Positions 5,711 to 9,408 of a DNA stretch of 9,408 nt are shown here, in pieces. The notes beneath the pieces were generated by a model. That model did not search any database and was not told the origin of the DNA. It saw only the letters and a list, made by a program, of their open reading frames with translations. Position numbers and translations under genes: made by a program. Each line of letters opens with the position of its first letter. Within the stretch, counting starts at the first letter, position 1. Location: positions 1 to 9,408 of the forward strand of contig JABJCF010000344.1 in NCBI GenBank assembly GCA_018665625.1. The letters are read 5' to 3'. This stretch comes from Nitrospina sp. Its GTDB lineage: Bacteria > Nitrospinota > Nitrospinia > Nitrospinales > VA-1.

Positions 5711-6643
5711 TCAGGATGCGTTGGAAAACTCCTGCCAGTCCGACACTTTATGTCCATCTATCTTCCACATTTCTTCATGAGCATCATTAAACCCAGGATT
5801 GAACTGAATGGAACCATCTGGGTTATGGAAAATATTGTGGGAGGTTGCGCCTTCTTCATTGTGGACAAAGGCGGCTTTGGTTCCGTTAGGAAAATGCAGA
5901 TTGAAACCCAACAAGCCCACTTCGTCATTCGATAATATTTCTAGAACCTGATAATCAGGCCATTTATGAAATCGAGGCATCTCCCGGAACATCATTTTGA
6001 AATGGTTGTGGTTGGCCAAAAAAGCTGAAAAAAATGCCAAACAGTTAAATACAGTTTCATCCACAATGGTTCTGGGTTTTTGTTGCAGATTTCCGTTTTC
6101 TGTCCATTTAAAATATTCTTCTTCAATTTCATAATCTGAACTGGAAATAGCATTACGAAGACTTTCATCAAAAAATTGATCGATACATTCAGGTAGTTTT
6201 AATTCACCAGCCTCTTTCGCCTGCCGTTTTAACTCTTCAAACTTTTCCAGAGTCGTTGGGCCAATCCATGAAAACGCAATTCCACTTGTGGGTCTTCCAA
6301 GACAACCGAATGGCTTGACCAGATAATCTTTATGCACAACCGTTCTTAAAATATTTGCAAGCATTTCCTGGGGAGCCACCATTTCAACTTTATGGCAATA
6401 CAAAGTCAACTCACCTCGACTTACAAACTTATCATTTTTCTGGATATTTTCTAATCCCTCACCCTCTTCAAAAGCCTTTCTGGATTCTTCATAAAATTCC
6501 CAGTCCATATCTTCGATAGCATCCACTCTTAAAAGCGTGCAAAGCACTTCAAACGGATTGGCCTTGAGAGCTCTCATGTAAAGATCATGAAGAGTGTCGG
6601 CATAGTTTTGTGCCTTCTCTATATATTTAGAATACTCGTCCAC
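5711..6643 (-). CDS. Uncharacterised 310-aa cytoplasmic protein
   Basis: I do not recognise a family. The frame starts at GTG 6643; upstream in frame there is no ATG, GTG or TTG before the stop at 6692-6694, and the Shine-Dalgarno is weak (CGAGAC). There is no signal peptide or membrane span. The protein is acidic and mixed helical/strand: a helical N-terminus (MDEYSKYIEKAQNYADTLHD), a central segment GCLGRPTSGIAFSWIGPTT followed by a charged helix KFEELKRQAKEAGELKLPEC, and a His/Asn-rich C-terminal part with HNEEGATSHNIFHNPDGS and DAHEEMWKIDGHKVSDW. It lies 90 nt downstream of the HD-GYP gene in the same direction with no terminator between, so it is likely co-transcribed and may act in the same signalling pathway. 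Full length and ordinary composition argue for a real gene. Confidence 0.75.
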   Translation of the reverse strand: MDEYSKYIEKAQNYADTLHDLYMRALKANPFEVLCTLLRVDAIEDMDWEFYEESRKAFEEGEGLENIQKNDKFVSRGELTLYCHKVEMVAPQEMLANILRTVVHKDYLVKPFGCLGRPTSGIAFSWIGPTTLEKFEELKRQAKEAGELKLPECIDQFFDESLRNAISSSDYEIEEEYFKWTENGNLQQKPRTIVDETVFNCLAFFSAFLANHNHFKMMFREMPRFHKWPDYQVLEILSNDEVGLLGFNLHFPNGTKAAFVHNEEGATSHNIFHNPDGSIQFNPGFNDAHEEMWKIDGHKVSDWQEFSNAS

Positions 6644-6733
6644 TATGTTTGTCTCGTTATTTCTGATGAATATAGAATAGGCCTGAGTTTCTTATATTCA
6701 TTTCACCTAGTAAATAAAAAAATTACTAATCTG

Positions 6734-7702
6734 CTAAACCATAGATGGTCCCATTACCTTGATAAACAACTCTAAGAGTTTTGGGTCAAAGTCACTGGAC
6801 ATTTGTTTAGTCATAATGGTCAAGGTTTCCATCGTATTCAAAGCTTTTTTATAAGATCTACGCGTTGATAAAGCATCGTAAACATCCATAATTTTGCATA
6901 TCCGGGCATGCATGGATATTTCATCGCCTGAAAGCCCCTGCGGATATCCACCTCCCTTAAACTTTTCATGGTGCTGACCAGCCATGTTAATAACGATATC
7001 ATTGTAACAACACATTCCCGTCAACATCCCTGCACCCTCAGGGGAATGAGCTTTAATCTGCTCAAATTCTTCGTCGTTTAATTTACCGTTTTTATTTATC
7101 AAAGAAGTATCTATCTTCGATTTTCCAACATCATGAAGCATACCCCCGAGCCCGAGTTGTTTAACATCGTCTTTTGGCAATCCTACTTTGGTACCAAAAG
7201 TCATGCAGTACAACCCTACATTCACACTATGAGTGTGCGTATAGTAATCCTTACTGGTAATTTTTGAGATACCAGCAAACCCGGCACCGGCTGTGGAAAG
7301 ACAGTCTTCCATCATTTCCATAACCTCTCCCGATGACTCAAGTATTTTCGAAGAAGCGCTGTATTCGAAAAACTCTTTCATTACCCCCTTGGACACTTCA
7401 TATACTTTTTTAGTTTTCGTTTCGAGAGGAACATTGGGATCGTCCATAACATTTCGCAGTGATTGCGTTGCATATTTGTAGTATTTAAAAAGGTCCTCTT
7501 CTCTAATATAAAACTCCTGTTCAATTTCCCCTTCTTCTAAAAGACGTAAAACTTTATCCTGATGTTTTGGATCCGTACTGGCAAACTTCACAAAGTTTTC
7601 AGAGTCTGATCTAAAAAAAATGTCAAACGATTCACCCGTTCCTTTGGCTAGAAACTCTATGTTAATCGGACGAAAACTTTTTGGATCGATTTCAGTAGTC
7701 AT
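6734..7702 (-). CDS. HD-GYP domain c-di-GMP phosphodiesterase
   Basis: The 322-residue soluble protein has an HD-GYP domain from about residue 140 to the end. The motifs are intact: HTHSVNVG (His156, His158), HDVGK (His190-Asp191), HHE (244-246) and GGGYP (250-254), then the conserved RICKIMDVYDALSTRRSYKKA. This set is typical of enzymes that hydrolyse cyclic di-GMP at a di- or trimetal centre, so activity is expected. The first 135 residues (FRPINIEFLAKGT, DIFFRSDSENFVKF, FYIREEDLFKYYKYA) form an N-terminal region common in such proteins but with no named family that I can assign; no receiver phospho-acceptor is visible. ATG 7702 has no clear Shine-Dalgarno. The gene is first in a likely two-gene unit with the unknown protein at 6643. 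Confidence 0.9.
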   Translation of the reverse strand: MTTEIDPKSFRPINIEFLAKGTGESFDIFFRSDSENFVKFASTDPKHQDKVLRLLEEGEIEQEFYIREEDLFKYYKYATQSLRNVMDDPNVPLETKTKKVYEVSKGVMKEFFEYSASSKILESSGEVMEMMEDCLSTAGAGFAGISKITSKDYYTHTHSVNVGLYCMTFGTKVGLPKDDVKQLGLGGMLHDVGKSKIDTSLINKNGKLNDEEFEQIKAHSPEGAGMLTGMCCYNDIVINMAGQHHEKFKGGGYPQGLSGDEISMHARICKIMDVYDALSTRRSYKKALNTMETLTIMTKQMSSDFDPKLLELFIKVMGPSMV

Positions 7703-7768
7703 ATTAGAAAAAAGAAAAATATACCTTGCTTACTGACAGCTTCTGCTGGAATGAATGAATATTTGCAC

Positions 7769-7777
7769 ATTATATCA
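7769..7777 (-). promoter_or_regulatory. Extended -10 promoter of the HD-GYP gene
   Basis: Read on the minus strand, TGATATAAT contains a perfect TATAAT (7774 to 7769) preceded by TGA, the extended -10 element. The -35 position 17 nt upstream is poor, as is usual for extended -10 promoters. Transcription would begin near 7762, about 60 nt before the HD-GYP start codon. Confidence 0.5.
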
Positions 7778-7883
7778 CCAAAACTATTCAACTCTGCCCA
7801 CACTTTTTATTTCATTTATTTATTTTTTGAATACGCAGGGAAACAATCGGAAAAGCCGAATAACCAATGAAATTTCATACCTT

Positions 7884-7914
7884 TTGCCGCCACCCCTCCC
7901 GGGGCCAGAGGCAA
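7884..7914. repeat. GC-rich hairpin between Rrf2 and HD-GYP genes
   Basis: TTGCC (7884-7888) pairs with GGCAA (7910-7914), and inside them CCCC (7893-7896) pairs with GGGG (7901-7904). It is a strikingly GC-rich patch in an AT-rich gap. It could slow or end transcription of the Rrf2 gene, but no T-run follows on that strand. The rest of the gap, 7703-7984, shows only the HD-GYP promoter. Confidence 0.35.
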
Positions 7915-7984
7915 CCGCAAAATTGAAATTCAGCAAAACTAAGGAAGGAATTAAAGCTGATTTAGCATCCAGATAAATACAATG

Positions 7985-8416
7985 CTATTTACTGATTGAT
8001 TCACATAGGGGAATACTTTTTGTTGGATCACTTAAAATTGTTCCCACGGTGGATGTGCGAAACAACTCCTCTATCAAATCTATCGAGTCATTCAACCTTT
8101 TATGCAATCGGCAAAGATTAGTCCCATGGGTTTTTAATTTTAGCGGACAGGTTTTAATATGCTTGATTGGATCCACCGCATTAATAACATTTAAGAGTGG
8201 CAGATTTTCGGGAGAATGCGCCAGCATATATCCGCCGTGCAACCCTTTTTTCGAATACACTACTTCGTGTTTTGCCAGCATCAGTAAAACTTTGGAAAGG
8301 TAGTGTTCTGGCACCTTGGTTTGTTTGGCAATTTCGGCCGTAGTATAAGGTTTGTCGGGATGCTGCCCTAAACAGACCACAGCGCGAAGAGCGTACTCTG
8401 AAGTTTGAGATATCAT
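7985..8416 (-). CDS. Rrf2-family transcriptional regulator (NsrR-like)
   Basis: The 143-residue DNA-binding protein starts at ATG 8416 with GGTGA 4 nt upstream. The N-terminus, MISQTSEYALRAVVCLGQHP, and the winged helix-turn-helix (TTAEIAKQTKVPEHYLSKVL, then SKKGLHGGYMLAHSPENL) are diagnostic of the Rrf2 family. Family members such as NsrR and IscR hold an iron-sulfur cluster with three Cys. Here the conserved region has Cys90 and Cys102 (CPL...NLCRLHKRL, 11 residues between); further Cys are at 15 and 138. This spacing is unlike the tight three-Cys motif of classical NsrR, so the third ligand is uncertain. It is divergent from nirK and shares the 216-nt gap with it, so it most likely controls nirK and itself in response to NO, nitrite or redox state. 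The signal is inference. Confidence 0.85.
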   Translation of the reverse strand: MISQTSEYALRAVVCLGQHPDKPYTTAEIAKQTKVPEHYLSKVLLMLAKHEVVYSKKGLHGGYMLAHSPENLPLLNVINAVDPIKHIKTCPLKLKTHGTNLCRLHKRLNDSIDLIEELFRTSTVGTILSDPTKSIPLCESISK

Positions 8417-8433
8417 ATTATCACCAATAAAAG

Positions 8434-8463
8434 ATAAAAAGACCTTGACATCTATTTTATCAA
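8434..8463 (-). promoter_or_regulatory. Candidate promoter of the Rrf2 gene
   Basis: On the minus strand TTGATA (8463 to 8458) is followed after 18 nt by TTTTAT (8439 to 8434). The predicted start near 8427 gives a very short leader. It overlaps the nirK promoter and the inverted repeat, which would allow one bound protein to affect both genes. Confidence 0.4.
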
Positions 8464-8464
8464 G
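8444..8464. promoter_or_regulatory. Inverted repeat, candidate Rrf2 operator
   Basis: CTTGA (8444-8448) and TCAAG (8460-8464) form an inverted repeat across 21 bp with an 11-nt centre. It covers the -35 and most of the spacer of the nirK promoter and the -35 of the opposing promoter, the ideal place for a repressor. The inner bases match poorly to each other and to known NsrR or IscR consensus sites, so assignment to the adjacent regulator comes from position. Confidence 0.4.
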
Positions 8465-8473
8465 TTTTATATT
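8445..8473 (+). promoter_or_regulatory. Strong sigma70 promoter of nirK
   Basis: A perfect TTGACA at 8445-8450 is spaced 17 nt from TATATT at 8468-8473. Transcription should start near 8480, leaving an unusually long leader of about 150 nt before nirK. No activator site is needed for such a strong promoter, which fits control by repression. Confidence 0.75.
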
Positions 8474-8479
8474 AATTGC

Positions 8480-8632
8480 AATAGCGGATATAAATATAGG
8501 TTTATCTCCTTAGGTAGCTTTTCAGGAGAGAGACCAAGCAATTTATATTTTCTCAATGGAGTATCAGTAATAACGGCCAAGAGAGAATTCCTCTTTTAGC
8601 TATTCGCCTTATATTAACAAGGAGTTTGTAAA
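8480..8632 (+). other. nirK 5' leader with two inverted repeats
   Basis: The predicted 150-nt untranslated leader contains TCTCCT (8505-8510) pairing with AGGAGA (8524-8529) across 13 nt, and AAGAG (8579-8583) pairing with CTCTT (8591-8595) across a GAATTC-containing loop. The first arm is anti-Shine-Dalgarno-like and could in principle compete for the AAGGAG at 8619-8624. No leader peptide or known riboswitch is apparent. A regulatory role is speculative. Confidence 0.3.
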
Positions 8633-9408
8633 ATGACTATTTTAAACCTTAAAAAGAAATTTAAGATACTGCCTCTTTTATTTGTGGTTGCCTGTTTAAA
8701 CGGGACCCTAGCTTTTGCTGAAGTGGCAAAATTAACAACTGCTCCCGATGTTCCTCCTGCCATTAAGCGAAGTAAAGCCGAAACGGTAGTGGTGAACTTG
8801 CAAGCCAAGGAGTATGTAGGAAACCTCACCAAAGATGTTAAATATGGTTTCTGGAGTTTTGGCGGAACCGTCCCCGGACCTATGGCAAGACTTCGTGTAG
8901 GAGACAGCGTTGAATTTCATTTGTCCAACGCCAAGGGCAACACCCAACCTCACAACATTGATATTCATGCTGTCAATGGCCCTGGCGGGGGTGCTGCTTT
9001 CACCACGGTAGACCCTGGAGAAGAGAAAACTTTCACCTTTAAAGCCAAAGCAGCGGGACTTTATATTTACCATTGTGCGGCAGGTTCCATTGTTGATCAT
9101 ATCTCCAACGGCATGTATGGACTGGTTTTGGTTGAACCAGAAGGCGGACTTTCAAAGGTTGACCGCGAATACTATGTTATGGAAAGTGAGTTTTTCGCCT
9201 CTGAGCCTGAAAATGGTGTGGCATCTTTCGACATCCAAAAAGGTCTCGATGAGCACGCGTCCCATGTTGTCTTTAATGGCAAAGAAGGCGGGTTGCTTGG
9301 TGACAATGCATTAAAAGCCAAAGTGGGTGAAACTGTTCGTATTTATTTTGGCAACATAGGCCCCAACAGCATTTCATCTTTTCATATCATTGGTGAAATT
9401 TTCGACAA
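8633..9408 (+). CDS. nirK: Copper-containing nitrite reductase NirK, 3' partial
   Basis: The frame starts at ATG 8633 with AAGGAG 8 nt upstream and runs off the right edge after 258 residues. Residues 1-29 are a signal peptide (KKKFKILPLLFVVACL, cut after AFA), so the enzyme is periplasmic, where it reduces nitrite to nitric oxide. Multicopper-oxidase fold markers are clear: FGGTVPGPMARLRVGD, then PHNIDIH with His107, Asp110 (the catalytic Asp of NirK) and His112, then YHCAAGSIVDHISNGMYG giving type-1 copper ligands His147, Cys148, His156 and Met161. His251 in SFHIIG matches the catalytic type-2 site His. The type-1 loop has seven residues between Cys and His, one fewer than the Alcaligenes-type enzyme, and lacks the Trp before the His, so it belongs to another NirK clade. 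The C-terminal part with the last type-2 His is outside the window. Confidence 0.92.
   Translation, partial: MTILNLKKKFKILPLLFVVACLNGTLAFAEVAKLTTAPDVPPAIKRSKAETVVVNLQAKEYVGNLTKDVKYGFWSFGGTVPGPMARLRVGDSVEFHLSNAKGNTQPHNIDIHAVNGPGGGAAFTTVDPGEEKTFTFKAKAAGLYIYHCAAGSIVDHISNGMYGLVLVEPEGGLSKVDREYYVMESEFFASEPENGVASFDIQKGLDEHASHVVFNGKEGGLLGDNALKAKVGETVRIYFGNIGPNSISSFHIIGEIFD

Noticed and set aside
6708..6728. TAGTAA/TTACTA hairpin between HD-GYP and the 310-aa gene as a terminator
   Set aside because: A 6-bp, almost pure A-T stem would be too weak to terminate; the two genes are better seen as one unit.
7755..7976. Plus-strand 73-codon frame between HD-GYP and Rrf2 genes
   Set aside because: It has an ATG but no ribosome binding site, mixed low-complexity composition, and lies across the HD-GYP promoter and the GC-rich hairpin.
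9075..9314. Alternative frame within nirK
   Set aside because: It is a shadow of nirK, whose frame carries all the copper ligands.

Overview
The window is moderately AT-rich bacterial chromosome. It has Gram-negative style exported proteins, c-type heme proteins, c-di-GMP signalling and, at the right end, a copper nitrite reductase (nirK) divergent from an Rrf2-family regulator. This fits a nitrite-metabolising bacterium; a Nitrospinota (marine nitrite oxidiser) or related deltaproteobacterial-like lineage is my best guess. That placement is inference from gene content and protein style, not from any search.

Layout. (1) 1-1130: the 3' half of a DUF3445/heme-dependent oxidative N-demethylase-like gene, then a deletion scar that joins the receiver domain of a phoB-type response regulator to the C-terminus of phoU, out of frame. 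Two small minus-strand ORFs with Shine-Dalgarno sequences follow. (2) 1333-2935: a secreted protein with a GDPD (glycerophosphodiester phosphodiesterase) fold whose catalytic residues are almost all replaced. After it comes a busy intergenic region holding a probable frameshifted minus-strand gene remnant, a possible leaderless micro-ORF and a REP-like hairpin. (3) 2935-4783: an exported protein with two tandem DUF3365-type c-heme modules, then an exported thioredoxin-fold protein whose CXXC is SXXS, closed by a strong terminator. (4) 4906-5700: a REC-PAS response regulator without an output domain. (5) 7702-5711, minus strand: an HD-GYP c-di-GMP phosphodiesterase followed by an unrecognised 310-residue cytoplasmic protein that converges on the REC-PAS gene. 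(6) 7985-9408: an Rrf2-family regulator and nirK, sharing a compact intergenic region with overlapping divergent promoters and an inverted repeat suited to be the operator.

How the parts may work together. The nirK/Rrf2 pair looks like a classic NO- or redox-responsive unit in which the regulator represses nirK and itself. The heme protein and SXXS thioredoxin-like protein sit 81 nt apart with no terminator between them and are probably co-transcribed periplasmic proteins; their job is unknown, though heme or redox sensing is reasonable. The REC-PAS protein and the HD-GYP/unknown-protein pair form a signalling cluster. The left third shows genome decay: a pho deletion scar, a catalytically dead GDPD-like protein and a frameshifted remnant. 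I see no CRISPR array, tRNA, rRNA or transposase. The most unusual items are the phoB-phoU scar, the two inactivated enzyme folds (GDPD and thioredoxin) that still look like maintained secreted proteins, and the small ORFs.
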